Source of the DNA: SIG603 sp044432645
GTDB taxonomy: Bacteria > Bacillota > Clostridia > Oscillospirales > Acutalibacteraceae
DNA length: 64,000 nucleotides
Direction of reading: 5' to 3'
Assembly: GCA_044432645.1 (NCBI GenBank)
Contig: JAWXUM010000002.1
Location: 72,582 to 136,581, forward strand
Below the pieces are notes generated by a model. That model saw only the letters and a program-made list of their open reading frames with translations. It was not told the DNA's origin and ran no database searches. A program made the position numbers and the translations under genes. Of this stretch, positions 8,915 to 17,484 are shown piece by piece; within the stretch, counting starts at the first letter, position 1, and every line of letters begins with the position of its first letter.

Positions 8915-9736
8915 ATGGCAAGAGATACTAGACTTCAAAAATTCATGGCAGACGCTGGCATAGCCTCAAGGCGTAAGTCAGAGGAATATATTAAAAAAGG
9001 TAAAGTTAAAGTTAACGGAAGAGTAGCGCAAATTGGCGATAAAGTTGACGTTAAAAAAGATTTAGTAACAGTAGATGGAAAAGAAATTTCTGTTTCTAAT
9101 AAAAAATATTATGTTATGGTTAACAAACCAAGGGGCTATGTTACAACTATGAGCGACGAGTTCGAGCGTAAATGCGTGGCACAGCTTGTAAGCGACATTC
9201 CAGCAAGACTGTATCCAATTGGCAGACTTGACAAAGACTCAGAGGGACTTTTATTTATGACAAATGACGGAGCGTTTGCAAATACTGTTTCACATCCGTC
9301 AGGTCATGTTTCTAAACTTTATAGAGTTACAGTAAGACCAGCTGCTAAAGAGGAGCAAATCACAAAAATGGCTGTTGGTGTTGAGATTGATGGCAAAAAA
9401 ACAGAGCCTTGCAACATAAGAGTTGTAACAGAAGAAAAAGAAAGAACTGTTATGGAAATTGTGTTAAACGAGGGAAGAAATAGACAAATCAGAAAAATGT
9501 GCGAATCTGTTGGCTTAGAAGTTGCAAGACTTAAAAGAGTAGCAATTGGACCTGTTAAGCTAGGAATGGTGCAACCAGGAGATTATAGAGATTTAACTCC
9601 TGACGAAATTAGAAGAATAAGAGTTGCATCTGAAAAAACCAAAGGGGGTAAACTGAAAGATGATACAAATATTACCACTTCAAGAAAAAACCAAAGAGTT
9701 AGAGCTACTGCAAAGCCACGAAATAAAAGGAGATAG
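8915..9736 (+). CDS. rluB: RluB-like 23S rRNA pseudouridine synthase
   Basis: The 273-residue protein begins with an S4 RNA-binding domain (QKFMADAGIASRRKSEEYIK). A RluB/E/F catalytic domain follows with GRLDKDSEGLLFMTNDG, which contains the catalytic Asp. A basic low-complexity tail ends the protein. It isomerises a uridine in 23S rRNA during ribosome assembly. AAGGAG precedes the ATG. Its last 77 bases overlap the next gene in another frame, which is longer than usual. Confidence 0.92.
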   Translation: MARDTRLQKFMADAGIASRRKSEEYIKKGKVKVNGRVAQIGDKVDVKKDLVTVDGKEISVSNKKYYVMVNKPRGYVTTMSDEFERKCVAQLVSDIPARLYPIGRLDKDSEGLLFMTNDGAFANTVSHPSGHVSKLYRVTVRPAAKEEQITKMAVGVEIDGKKTEPCNIRVVTEEKERTVMEIVLNEGRNRQIRKMCESVGLEVARLKRVAIGPVKLGMVQPGDYRDLTPDEIRRIRVASEKTKGGKLKDDTNITTSRKNQRVRATAKPRNKRR

Positions 9737-10040
9737 AGTTCTTTTAATGGAAGACGGCAGTAAAGAAATCGGTTGGGTTTCTTTAAAGGTTGAGGATGAA
9801 AATTTATACATTATCAAAATAGAGTTAAATACTAAATGTGATTTTGAAAATTTAGATATGGAACAAAGTTTTTACGTCGACACGTTAATGCGTTCTGCTG
9901 CTTCTTATGGCGAAGTTCACGGTGCAAGAAAAATCTATACAGTGGACAGCCTTTACAATAGCTTTTTAATAAAAAAAGGTTTTCAAATAGTAGACGGTGT
10001 AGCTTTTACTCCAATGTCTACAATAGTACATTACGAATAA
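9660..10040 (+). CDS. Small GNAT-like acetyltransferase (tentative)
   Basis: This 126-residue protein is encoded in a different frame inside the 3' end of rluB. The central part (IGWVSLKVEDENLYIIKIE, then a helix, then YTVDSLYNSFLIKKGFQ) follows the strand-helix order of a compact GNAT fold. The phrase before the end, an NSFLIKKGF turn, resembles the last acetyl-CoA contact in that family. I see no clear Q/RxxGxG/A loop, so the assignment is tentative. The start at 9660 has a purine-rich AAAGGGGG 12 bases upstream. Translation is probably coupled to rluB. Confidence 0.55.
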   Translation: MIQILPLQEKTKELELLQSHEIKGDRVLLMEDGSKEIGWVSLKVEDENLYIIKIELNTKCDFENLDMEQSFYVDTLMRSAASYGEVHGARKIYTVDSLYNSFLIKKGFQIVDGVAFTPMSTIVHYE

Positions 10041-10128
10041 AAATTCTACGCTACAAACTAACTTTTTGTTTGTAGCAACTGCTGTTTGCGCCTGAAAAAC
10101 AATATAAACATGAACAAATAATAAAAAA

Positions 10129-10175
10129 AGCAAGAAAAAGTTACAAAACAGTTACCTTTTCTTGCTTTTGTTTTT
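10129..10175 (+). terminator. Rho-independent terminator after the rluB/GNAT genes
   Basis: A 16-base stem (10129-10144 with 10151-10166, two mismatches) built on AGCAAGAAAA / TTTTCTTGCT is followed by a T-rich stretch. A second hairpin, GCTACAAAC...GTTTGTAGC at 10050-10076, lies upstream but has no T-run. Confidence 0.7.
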
Positions 10176-10191
10176 GGTTATGTGTTATAAT
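10162..10191 (+). promoter_or_regulatory. Sigma-A promoter for the yicC-remA-gmk operon
   Basis: TTGCTT (10162-10167) and a consensus TATAAT (10186-10191) are separated by 18 bases. The -35 box overlaps the 3' arm of the preceding terminator. Confidence 0.5.
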
Positions 10192-10235
10192 ATAATTGAG
10201 ATAAATATTACATTTAATAGAAATGAGATGATAAC

Positions 10236-11114
10236 TTGCTAAAAAGCATGACAGGCTTTGGCCGTAGTGAAGCTAACGTAAACGGTAGACATATAATTGT
10301 CGAGATAAAATCCGTTAATCATAAATATTTTGAATTTTCTAGTAGAATTTCAAGAGGGTTTAACTTTTTAGAAGATAAACTTAAAACTTATGTACAAACA
10401 AAAATTTCTCGTGGCAAGGTTGATATGTACGTTCATATTGAAAATCTTGAAGACGAAAATGTTGAAGTTATGGTAAATCATTCAGTAGTTGCTGGTTATG
10501 TTAACGCATATAAAGAAATTGCTGATAGATATGGCATTAATTCACCTATAACACTTGATTTAATCGGTAGAAATAACGACGCTTTTTCTATTCACAGAAA
10601 ACCAGAGGATGAAGATGTAGTTTTTGAAGCTGTAAAATCTGTACTAGAACCAGCGATAGAGTCATTTATAAAAATGCGTGAAGTTGAGGGGCAAAAACTA
10701 TTTGACGACATCATGCAAAGGGCAGACAACATCATAAATATGGTTGAACAAGTTGAAACTTTATCGCCACTAACAGTAAGCGATTATAGACTTAAACTTG
10801 AAACAAAAATCAAAGAACTTTTAGAAGACAGAAATATCGAAGAACAAAGACTTTTAACTGAATGTGCGATTTTTGCCGATAAAGTTGCTGTAGCAGAAGA
10901 AACTGTAAGACTTAGAAGTCATATCGATCAGTTTAAAAAATTTGCTAGTGCTAAAAATGCTATAGGCAGAAAAATGGATTTCTTAGTTCAAGAGGTAAAC
11001 CGTGAGGTAAATACAATTGGCTCAAAAGCAAGCGATGCAAAAATTGCGTATTTAGTAGTAGATATGAAGTCAGAAGTTGAAAAAATTAGAGAACAAATTC
11101 AAAATATAGAGTAA
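10236..11114 (+). CDS. yicC: YicC family endoribonuclease
   Basis: The 292-residue protein has the family N-terminus KSMTGFGRSE, the segment EIKSVNHKYFEFSSRI and the C-terminal DUF1732 region FLVQEVNREVNTIGSKASD. YicC proteins are single-strand RNA endonucleases or adaptors. I take the TTG at 10236 because GAGATGAT lies 6 bases upstream. The ATG at 10248 would be too far from it. It heads a cluster with remA and gmk, the order usual in Firmicutes. Confidence 0.9.
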   Translation: MLKSMTGFGRSEANVNGRHIIVEIKSVNHKYFEFSSRISRGFNFLEDKLKTYVQTKISRGKVDMYVHIENLEDENVEVMVNHSVVAGYVNAYKEIADRYGINSPITLDLIGRNNDAFSIHRKPEDEDVVFEAVKSVLEPAIESFIKMREVEGQKLFDDIMQRADNIINMVEQVETLSPLTVSDYRLKLETKIKELLEDRNIEEQRLLTECAIFADKVAVAEETVRLRSHIDQFKKFASAKNAIGRKMDFLVQEVNREVNTIGSKASDAKIAYLVVDMKSEVEKIREQIQNIE

Positions 11115-11147
11115 GAGCAAATTAAAAAAGTAATTGAAAGGCATGAA

Positions 11148-11185
11148 GCCGTGCTATAAACTAATTGTTTAAGTTGGTTAACGGC
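11148..11185 (+). other. Structured leader upstream of remA
   Basis: In the 88-base yicC-remA spacer, GCCGT (11148-11152) pairs with ACGGC (11181-11185). Inside it AACTAA can pair with TTGGTT, with one G-U pair. An alternative hairpin GCATG-AAGC-CGTGC overlaps its left arm. No Shine-Dalgarno sequence is visible directly before the remA ATG, and a mini-ORF ATG-ACG-CAG-TAA ends immediately before it. It fits no riboswitch class that I know. Confidence 0.35.
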
Positions 11186-11202
11186 AAACATGACGCAGTA
11201 AT

Positions 11203-11466
11203 ATGAAACTTATTAGTATAGGATTTGGAAATATGGTTTCAGCCGATAAAATTGTGTCTATCGTAAGTCCTGAGTCAGCTCCGATAAAAAGAATAATTCA
11301 AGAGGCAAAGGACAAAGCTTGTATTATAGACGCAAGCCAAGGCAGAAAAACAAAAGCAGTAATAATTACCGATAGCGACCATGTTATTTTATCAGCTTTA
11401 ACACCTGAAAAAATAGTGCTTAGAATGGAAAATGAAGACGAAGAAAAAGAGGAAGACAATGAATAA
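11203..11466 (+). CDS. remA: RemA-type regulator (DUF370)
   Basis: The 87-residue protein closely matches RemA: LISIGFGNMVSADKIVSIVS, PIKRIIQEAKD and DASQGRKTKAVIITDSDHV. In Bacillus RemA is a ring-forming DNA-binding protein that activates biofilm matrix genes. In most Firmicutes it sits between yicC and gmk, as here. The acidic tail overlaps the start of gmk by 8 bases. No canonical ribosome binding site is visible before the ATG. Confidence 0.93.
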   Translation: MKLISIGFGNMVSADKIVSIVSPESAPIKRIIQEAKDKACIIDASQGRKTKAVIITDSDHVILSALTPEKIVLRMENEDEEKEEDNE

Positions 11467-12034
11467 AGGTTTATTAATAGTTATTTCTTCACCATCAGGT
11501 GGTGGAAAAGGAACAATTTTAGCAGAGTTTTTTAAAGAATGTCCAAACGCTAAATTGTCAGTTTCTGTAACTACTAGAAACCCACGTCCGGGTGAAATTG
11601 ACAAAGTTCATTATCATTTTAAAACAAAACAAGAGTTTGAAAAGTTAATTCAAAGTGAAAAAATGCTTGAATACGCAACTTATTGCGATAATTATTACGG
11701 CACTTTAAAAGATGTAGTAGACGAGTCACTTGAAAACGGAATAGATATTGTGCTTGAAATTGAAGTGCAAGGAGGGGCACAAGTTAAAACACTTGCTCCA
11801 AATTGCGTAAGTGTTTTTATAGCGCCACCGTCTTTAGAGGTTTTAGAACAAAGGCTTAGAGGACGTGGTACTGAAAACGAAGATACAATACAAAAACGTT
11901 TAAACACAGCTAAACAAGAAATGGAAACCGTAAAAGATTACGACTATCTAGTTATCAATAACACTGTAAAAGATGCAGTAGAAGAGATAAAAGCGATAGT
12001 AAAAGCTGAAAAATTAAAAACAAACCGCCTGTAA
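11459..12034 (+). CDS. gmk: Guanylate kinase
   Basis: The protein of about 191 residues phosphorylates GMP to GDP with ATP. The P-loop SSPSGGGKGT is near the N-terminus. It is followed by SVSVTTRNPRPGEIDKVHYHF (GMP-binding segment) and a lid around RLRGRGTENEDTIQKRL. I use the ATG at 11459, which follows AGAGGA within the remA end, rather than an upstream in-frame start in the lysine-rich remA tail. It is co-transcribed with rpoZ. Confidence 0.96.
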   Translation: MNKGLLIVISSPSGGGKGTILAEFFKECPNAKLSVSVTTRNPRPGEIDKVHYHFKTKQEFEKLIQSEKMLEYATYCDNYYGTLKDVVDESLENGIDIVLEIEVQGGAQVKTLAPNCVSVFIAPPSLEVLEQRLRGRGTENEDTIQKRLNTAKQEMETVKDYDYLVINNTVKDAVEEIKAIVKAEKLKTNRL

Positions 12035-12053
12035 CATATTAAGGAGAAAATTT

Positions 12054-12260
12054 ATGTTAAAACCATCAGAAAATATTATCAAAACACCTCATAACAGCCA
12101 CTATTCACTAGTTGTTGCAGTTGCAAAACGTGCAAGAATTATAACAGATGAATGCGAAGCAAATGGCGAAATGTTAATAGATAAACCAGTAGATTTAGCT
12201 GTAAAAGAATTTGTAAAAGGTAAATTTACTATTGTAGAGCCAAACCCATACGATTATTAA
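12054..12260 (+). CDS. rpoZ: RNA polymerase omega subunit
   Basis: The 68-residue omega subunit supports assembly of the beta' subunit. The conserved segment SHYSLVVAVAKRARII and the VDLAVKEF helix are present. An AAGGAG site lies before the ATG. Its place directly after gmk is the normal bacterial order. Confidence 0.92.
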   Translation: MLKPSENIIKTPHNSHYSLVVAVAKRARIITDECEANGEMLIDKPVDLAVKEFVKGKFTIVEPNPYDY

Positions 12261-12277
12261 TTGTAGGAGAGATTAAT

Positions 12278-14704
12278 TTGTTAGTTAGTGTTGCAGTTGA
12301 AAATACTGCCTATAGTTTTGATAAAGCTTTTAGCTATAAAGTACCAAAAAATTTAGAAAATAATGTAAAACCGGGTATGCGTGTCACAGTTCCTTTTGGT
12401 GCTGGTAACAAAACAAGGGTAGCTGTAGTTTTAGCTTATGATAATTCTAAAGTAGATAGCAAAATGAAAGCTATAATTTCGGTTTTGGAAGACGAACCCG
12501 TGTTAACCGATGAAATGATAAAGCTAGTTTTTTGGATAAAACAAAGGTATTTTTGTACTTTGTTCGAAGCTGTAAAGCTAATGCTACCAGCTGGTATAAG
12601 CTATAAAGTTAATTTAGTTTATAAACTTTCTGGCAAAACCGACATTAACTTAACACACAATCAAACCATTATAGTAAATAAGCTAAAAGCTTATAAGAAA
12701 AATATAACAGAAAATGTTTTAAACGAGCTTGAAATAAACGAAAAATCTACTGATTTTGCAAAACTTTTATCTTTAGGAGTTGTTAAAAGTCAAGATTTAA
12801 CTAAAAGAAAAGCTTTAGACGCAACAGAAAAAATGGTATGTTTAGCAGGTGATTTTACTGCTAAATTAAGCTCAAAACAACAAGAAGTTTATGAAATGTT
12901 GCAAGTAGTAGCTGACGTTTCTGTAAAAGAACTTTCGTATTTTACAGGAGCTTCAATATCCGTAATAAAAGCTTTAGTAGACAAGGGAGCCGCAAAGTTT
13001 TACGACCAAGAGGTATACAGAAAACCAAAGTATTTAAAACAAAGCTTGGAAGATGAAAAATTATCATTTGATTTATCATTTGAACAAGCTGAGATTTTGG
13101 ATGATATAGTAGATGAATTTGAAGAAAAAGAGAAACGAACAGCCTTGCTTTATGGCATAACAGGCAGTGGTAAAACTTCAATATTCTTAAAACTTATTGA
13201 CTATGTTATTGGCAAAGGTCAAGACGTTATTTTAATGGTTCCAGAAATTGCACTTACCCCACAAACTATTCAGATTTTTAAAAGTAAATTTGGTAACGAC
13301 ATCGCAGTTTTCCACAGTGGTCTTTCTATAGGCGAGCGTATGGACCAGTGGAAAATGGTAGAACGTGGACTTTGTAAACTTGCAATTGGCACACGTTCAG
13401 CAGTATTTGCACCTTTTAAAAATATTGGGTTAATTGTAATCGACGAGGAACAAGAACACACGTATAAATCAGAGATAACCCCACGTTACAACGCTAAAGA
13501 AATCGCAAGGTTTAGGTGTGCTTATAGCAAAGCTTATTGTCTTTTGTCATCAGCAACACCATCTTTAGAGTCATACTATATGGCTAAACAGGGGATATTT
13601 GGTTTTCATAAATTAGAAATTAGATATGGTGGAGCAATTTTGCCTGCTGTAAGAATTATAGATATGAATCAGGAGGAACTTTTCGGAAATAAAACCGATA
13701 TAAGTTTCGCACTGAAAAAAGGATTAAACGACAATTTCAGAGATGGTAAACAGTCTATTGTGTTATTGAATAGACGAGGTTATCATACTATGGCAAGGTG
13801 TACAGAGTGCCACACGGTTTTGCAATGCCCACATTGTAGTATATCGCTCACAATGCACAGTGCAAACAATAGGCTTATGTGTCATTATTGTGGGTATAGC
13901 ACTCAGTTTAGCACTAAATGCCCAGAGTGTAATAATAATTCTATGACTTATTTTGGTTATGGAACTCAAAGGGCAGAAGAAAGTTTGCAAAACGCAGTAG
14001 AAGGCGCTAGAATTTTAAGAATTGATGCCGACAGCACAAGTGCAAAATATTCGCTTGAAAAAAAGCTTGATGCTTTTGCAAAAGGCGATTATGACATTAT
14101 GGTTGGCACTCAAATGGTAGCTAAAGGACTAAATTTTGAAAACGTAACACTAGTTGGAGTTTTATCTGCCGACCAAAGCCTTTATAGTGACGATTTTAGA
14201 AGTAATGAAAGAACTTTTGACCTGCTGACTCAAGTGGTTGGCCGTTCTGGCAGAGGCAAATATGAGGGGCAAGCTATAATTCAAAGTTATATGCCTGAAA
14301 ATTCATATTTAAGGTTAGGTGCTGCACAAGACTATGTATCGTTTTATGAAATGGAAAAAGAATTCAGAAAAGTAATGCTTTATCCACCGTTTGTAGATAT
14401 TTTAGTAATAGGTTTTGTTGGCGAAGAAGAAAAAATGGTTAGGCTTGCTTCGGAATATTTTTTATATGAAATAAGCAGTTACGCTAGAGAACACGAAAAA
14501 AACATGCCACTAAGAATTTTACGTCCGTCACCAGCAGTGGTGGCTAAAGTAGGTGGCAAATACAGATATAAATTAATTATTAAATGTAAAAACACTAAAA
14601 ATTTAAGAGATATGGTGGCAGATTTGCTTGTAAAATTTGCTAAAAATAAAGATTATGCAAATGTAACAGCATTTGCAGACCCAAACCCTTATAGTATAAT
14701 TTAG
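12278..14704 (+). CDS. priA: Primosomal replication restart helicase PriA
   Basis: The 808-residue superfamily 2 helicase reloads the replisome at stalled forks. The N-terminal DNA-binding region runs to about residue 260. Walker A GITGSGKTS and the DEEQEH (DEAH-like) box follow. The zinc region has Cys pairs in CTECHTVLQCPHC, CHYCGY and CPECN, and the helicase C domain has VGTQMVAKGLNF. It starts with TTG at 12278 behind GGAGAG. The genes priA-def-fmt-rsmB follow the usual Firmicutes order. Confidence 0.96.
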   Translation: MLVSVAVENTAYSFDKAFSYKVPKNLENNVKPGMRVTVPFGAGNKTRVAVVLAYDNSKVDSKMKAIISVLEDEPVLTDEMIKLVFWIKQRYFCTLFEAVKLMLPAGISYKVNLVYKLSGKTDINLTHNQTIIVNKLKAYKKNITENVLNELEINEKSTDFAKLLSLGVVKSQDLTKRKALDATEKMVCLAGDFTAKLSSKQQEVYEMLQVVADVSVKELSYFTGASISVIKALVDKGAAKFYDQEVYRKPKYLKQSLEDEKLSFDLSFEQAEILDDIVDEFEEKEKRTALLYGITGSGKTSIFLKLIDYVIGKGQDVILMVPEIALTPQTIQIFKSKFGNDIAVFHSGLSIGERMDQWKMVERGLCKLAIGTRSAVFAPFKNIGLIVIDEEQEHTYKSEITPRYNAKEIARFRCAYSKAYCLLSSATPSLESYYMAKQGIFGFHKLEIRYGGAILPAVRIIDMNQEELFGNKTDISFALKKGLNDNFRDGKQSIVLLNRRGYHTMARCTECHTVLQCPHCSISLTMHSANNRLMCHYCGYSTQFSTKCPECNNNSMTYFGYGTQRAEESLQNAVEGARILRIDADSTSAKYSLEKKLDAFAKGDYDIMVGTQMVAKGLNFENVTLVGVLSADQSLYSDDFRSNERTFDLLTQVVGRSGRGKYEGQAIIQSYMPENSYLRLGAAQDYVSFYEMEKEFRKVMLYPPFVDILVIGFVGEEEKMVRLASEYFLYEISSYAREHEKNMPLRILRPSPAVVAKVGGKYRYKLIIKCKNTKNLRDMVADLLVKFAKNKDYANVTAFADPNPYSII

Positions 14705-14716
14705 GAGGAAAATTTT

Positions 14717-15205
14717 ATGGCTACTAGAAATATAGTAACAAGTGATTATGATGTTCTTTATAAAAAAACAAGAAAAGTAGAAAAATTCGATAAAAAACTT
14801 CATACACTTTTAGATGATATGAAAGAAACAATGGAGCTTGCAAATGGTGTAGGCCTTGCAGGTCCACAGGTAGGAATACTAAGACAAGTTTGTATAATAG
14901 ATGTCGGCGACGGAATTGTGGAACTTATAAACCCTGAAATTTTAGAAAGCTCTGGCACTCAAGACGATGCTGAGGGTTGTCTTTCTTTTCCAGGCGAATA
15001 TGGTATGGTTGAAAGACCAAACTATGTGAAGTTTAAAGCACAAGATAGAGATGGAAATTGGTATGAAATGGAAGGCGAAGAACTTTTTGCAAGAGCTGTT
15101 TTTCACGAAACTGATCATCTTGAAGGTGTAGTATTCACAAGCAAAGTTTCAAAAATGCTAACAGCAGATGAACTTCAAGCACTGAATGAAGAGGACGAAA
15201 AATAA
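14717..15205 (+). CDS. def: Peptide deformylase
   Basis: The 162-residue metalloenzyme removes the formyl group from nascent N-formylmethionine. All three signature motifs are intact: GVGLAGPQVG, EGCLSFPG (Cys metal ligand) and HETDH (two His ligands and the catalytic Glu). It is preceded by AGGAGG and directly abuts fmt, which makes the formyl-Met-tRNA whose product it processes. Confidence 0.97.
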   Translation: MATRNIVTSDYDVLYKKTRKVEKFDKKLHTLLDDMKETMELANGVGLAGPQVGILRQVCIIDVGDGIVELINPEILESSGTQDDAEGCLSFPGEYGMVERPNYVKFKAQDRDGNWYEMEGEELFARAVFHETDHLEGVVFTSKVSKMLTADELQALNEEDEK

Positions 15206-16105
15206 ATGAATATTATTTTTATGGGGACACCAGATTTTGCCGTACCTAGCCTTAAAGCTTTGGTAGAAGCTAAACATAATATTTTGGCAGTGTATTCACA
15301 GCCTGATAAGCCAAAGGGCAGAGGTCACAAAATGCAGTATACCCCTGTAAAAGAGTACGCTTTGTCACAAGGATTAGAAGTTGTTCAGCCAATTACTTTA
15401 AAAGATGAAGATGTCCAAAATGATATTAGAAATTTAAATCCAGATTGTATTGTAGTTGTGGCTTATGGAAAGTTGCTCCCAAAAGCAGTTTTAGATATTC
15501 CTAAAAAAGGTTGCATAAATGTGCATGGCTCATTACTTCCTAAATACCGTGGCGCAGCTCCTATTCAGTGGGCAGTTCTTAACGGCGACAAGACAACAGG
15601 GGTAACAACAATGTTCATGGCACAGGGTATGGACACAGGTGATATGCTTCTAAAAACTGAAACCAATATTGGTATAAACGAAACTTCGGGTGAACTTTTT
15701 GATAGATTAAAAGACATCGGTGCTGATTTACTCATTAAAACACTTGGAGATTTAGATAATATTATTTCTGAAAAACAAGACGAAAGCCTTGCAAGCCATG
15801 CACCTATGATTTCAAAAGACATGGCTAGTTTAGACTTTAATAAAACAGCAGATGAACTAAAAAGCCAAATTAACGGGCTTAACCCATGGCCTAGCGCAGT
15901 TTGTGAAATCAATGGTAATATTTTAAAAATTCACAAAGCTGATGTTTTAGAGCTTTGTGGAACAGCTGGTAAATTCTTTAATAACAAAGGTAAACTTTGT
16001 GTTTATTGTAAAGAAAATGCTTTAGAACTTACCGAAGTTCAAGCACAAGGCAAGAAGAGAATGGACGGCAAAAGCTATTTGCTCGGTCACCCAATAACAG
16101 ATTAA
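15206..16105 (+). CDS. fmt: Methionyl-tRNA formyltransferase
   Basis: The 299-residue enzyme formylates initiator Met-tRNA with 10-formyl-THF. Motifs are MGTPDFAVPSL at the start and VHGSLLPKYRGAAPIQWAV, which carries the catalytic His and formyl-THF contacts. A C-terminal OB-like domain follows from about residue 205. The start codon follows the def stop directly, with the ribosome binding site (GAGGA) inside def, which implies translational coupling. Confidence 0.97.
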   Translation: MNIIFMGTPDFAVPSLKALVEAKHNILAVYSQPDKPKGRGHKMQYTPVKEYALSQGLEVVQPITLKDEDVQNDIRNLNPDCIVVVAYGKLLPKAVLDIPKKGCINVHGSLLPKYRGAAPIQWAVLNGDKTTGVTTMFMAQGMDTGDMLLKTETNIGINETSGELFDRLKDIGADLLIKTLGDLDNIISEKQDESLASHAPMISKDMASLDFNKTADELKSQINGLNPWPSAVCEINGNILKIHKADVLELCGTAGKFFNNKGKLCVYCKENALELTEVQAQGKKRMDGKSYLLGHPITD

Positions 16106-16115
16106 CGAGGGATAT

Positions 16116-17417
16116 ATGAACAAAAACCCACGCAGTGCTGCACTGCAAGCTTTACTACAAGTAAGCGAAAACGAAGGCTACTCTAACATTGTTATCGACA
16201 AAGTTATAAGAAGTCTTGACATGGATAAAAGGGATACAGCACTTGCAAGCCAAATATTTTATGGTGTTTTAGAAAAAAGAATTACACTTGATTTTTATAT
16301 AGGCAAATATCTTAACAATCCATTTAACAAGCTTGACCCAGTTGTTAAAGAAATTTTAAGGCTATCGTTTTATCAAGCTTTATTTTTAGATAAAATTCCA
16401 AATTCTGCAATTGTAAACGAAGCTGTTGAATTAACTAAAGAATACAAAAAACCTAAATTGTCTGGATTTGTAAATGCAGTTCTTCGTGAATTTTTCAGAA
16501 ATGAAGATTATGTTATTTTACCTAAAGAGAATACTTTGTATGGACTTAGTGTCAAATATTCAGTTCCTACAGATTTAATCGACCTATGGCAAATGTCATA
16601 TGGTCAGGACAATACAATTAAAATATTAGAAAGCTTTAACGAAAAAGCTAAAATATATATCCGTAAAAATACGGTGAAAAATATTGATTTACAAGAAGTC
16701 AATAATTACCCTTATTTAGAAAACGCTTACCAATATTCTTTAGGTGGTAGTATTACTAAAATAGAAGGTTTTGACGAAGGTGCATTTCATGTGCAAGATT
16801 TAGCTTCACAGTATCTTTGTAAAATATTAAATCCACAAGAAAATGAAAACATTATAGACGTATGTGCTGCTCCAGGTGGTAAAACTTTCACACTTTCACA
16901 GCTTATGAACAACACAGGCAAAGTTTATTCATATGATTTATATAAAGGCAGGGTAAAACTTATTAGAGCTGGTGCTTACAGATTAGGTTTAACTAATGTT
17001 TTAGCAAGTGTGCGTGATGCAACCTCCCCAAAATGTGAAATTGAAAATGCAGACAGAATTTTGTGTGACGTTCCATGTTCAGGCTTTGGAACAATTAGAA
17101 GAAAGCCCGAAATTAGATATAAAGACCCAGAAACTTTTGACGATTTACCAAATATTCAGTACGATATACTTTGTAAATCGGCTAAGCATTTAAAACAAGG
17201 TGGCGTGCTTATGTACTCAACTTGTACACTTAATCCTTTTGAAAATGGAAAAGTAGCAGATAGATTTTTAAGGGAACATAAAGATTTTGAAGCACTTGAA
17301 ATAACCATTCCAAATGGACTTAAAAAGACGATATTAGAACCAGACAACCAACTTACAATGATGCCATTTGCTGGCGATACAGATGGGTTTTTCGTTGCAA
17401 TGTTCAAAAAGCTGTAG
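16116..17417 (+). CDS. rsmB: 16S rRNA (cytosine-967-C5)-methyltransferase RsmB
   Basis: The 433-residue protein has an N-terminal NusB-like RNA-binding domain (residues 1-140) joined to a SAM methyltransferase. Motif I is DVCAAPGGKTFTLSQL. The catalytic loop is CDVPCSGFGTIRRKPE (PC motif), and the second catalytic Cys is in YSTCTLNPFENG. It methylates C967 of 16S rRNA. It starts 10 bases after fmt. Confidence 0.95.
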   Translation: MNKNPRSAALQALLQVSENEGYSNIVIDKVIRSLDMDKRDTALASQIFYGVLEKRITLDFYIGKYLNNPFNKLDPVVKEILRLSFYQALFLDKIPNSAIVNEAVELTKEYKKPKLSGFVNAVLREFFRNEDYVILPKENTLYGLSVKYSVPTDLIDLWQMSYGQDNTIKILESFNEKAKIYIRKNTVKNIDLQEVNNYPYLENAYQYSLGGSITKIEGFDEGAFHVQDLASQYLCKILNPQENENIIDVCAAPGGKTFTLSQLMNNTGKVYSYDLYKGRVKLIRAGAYRLGLTNVLASVRDATSPKCEIENADRILCDVPCSGFGTIRRKPEIRYKDPETFDDLPNIQYDILCKSAKHLKQGGVLMYSTCTLNPFENGKVADRFLREHKDFEALEITIPNGLKKTILEPDNQLTMMPFAGDTDGFFVAMFKKL

Positions 17418-17484
17418 GAAACTGTCTTTACTATTTTATTTGAAAATAATATATATCTTAACTCACCCATAAAGGAGAAATTCA

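Noticed and set aside
10050..10076. GCTACAAAC/GTTTGTAGC hairpin as the main terminator
   Set aside because: No T-run follows it; the hairpin at 10129-10166 has one and is the better terminator.
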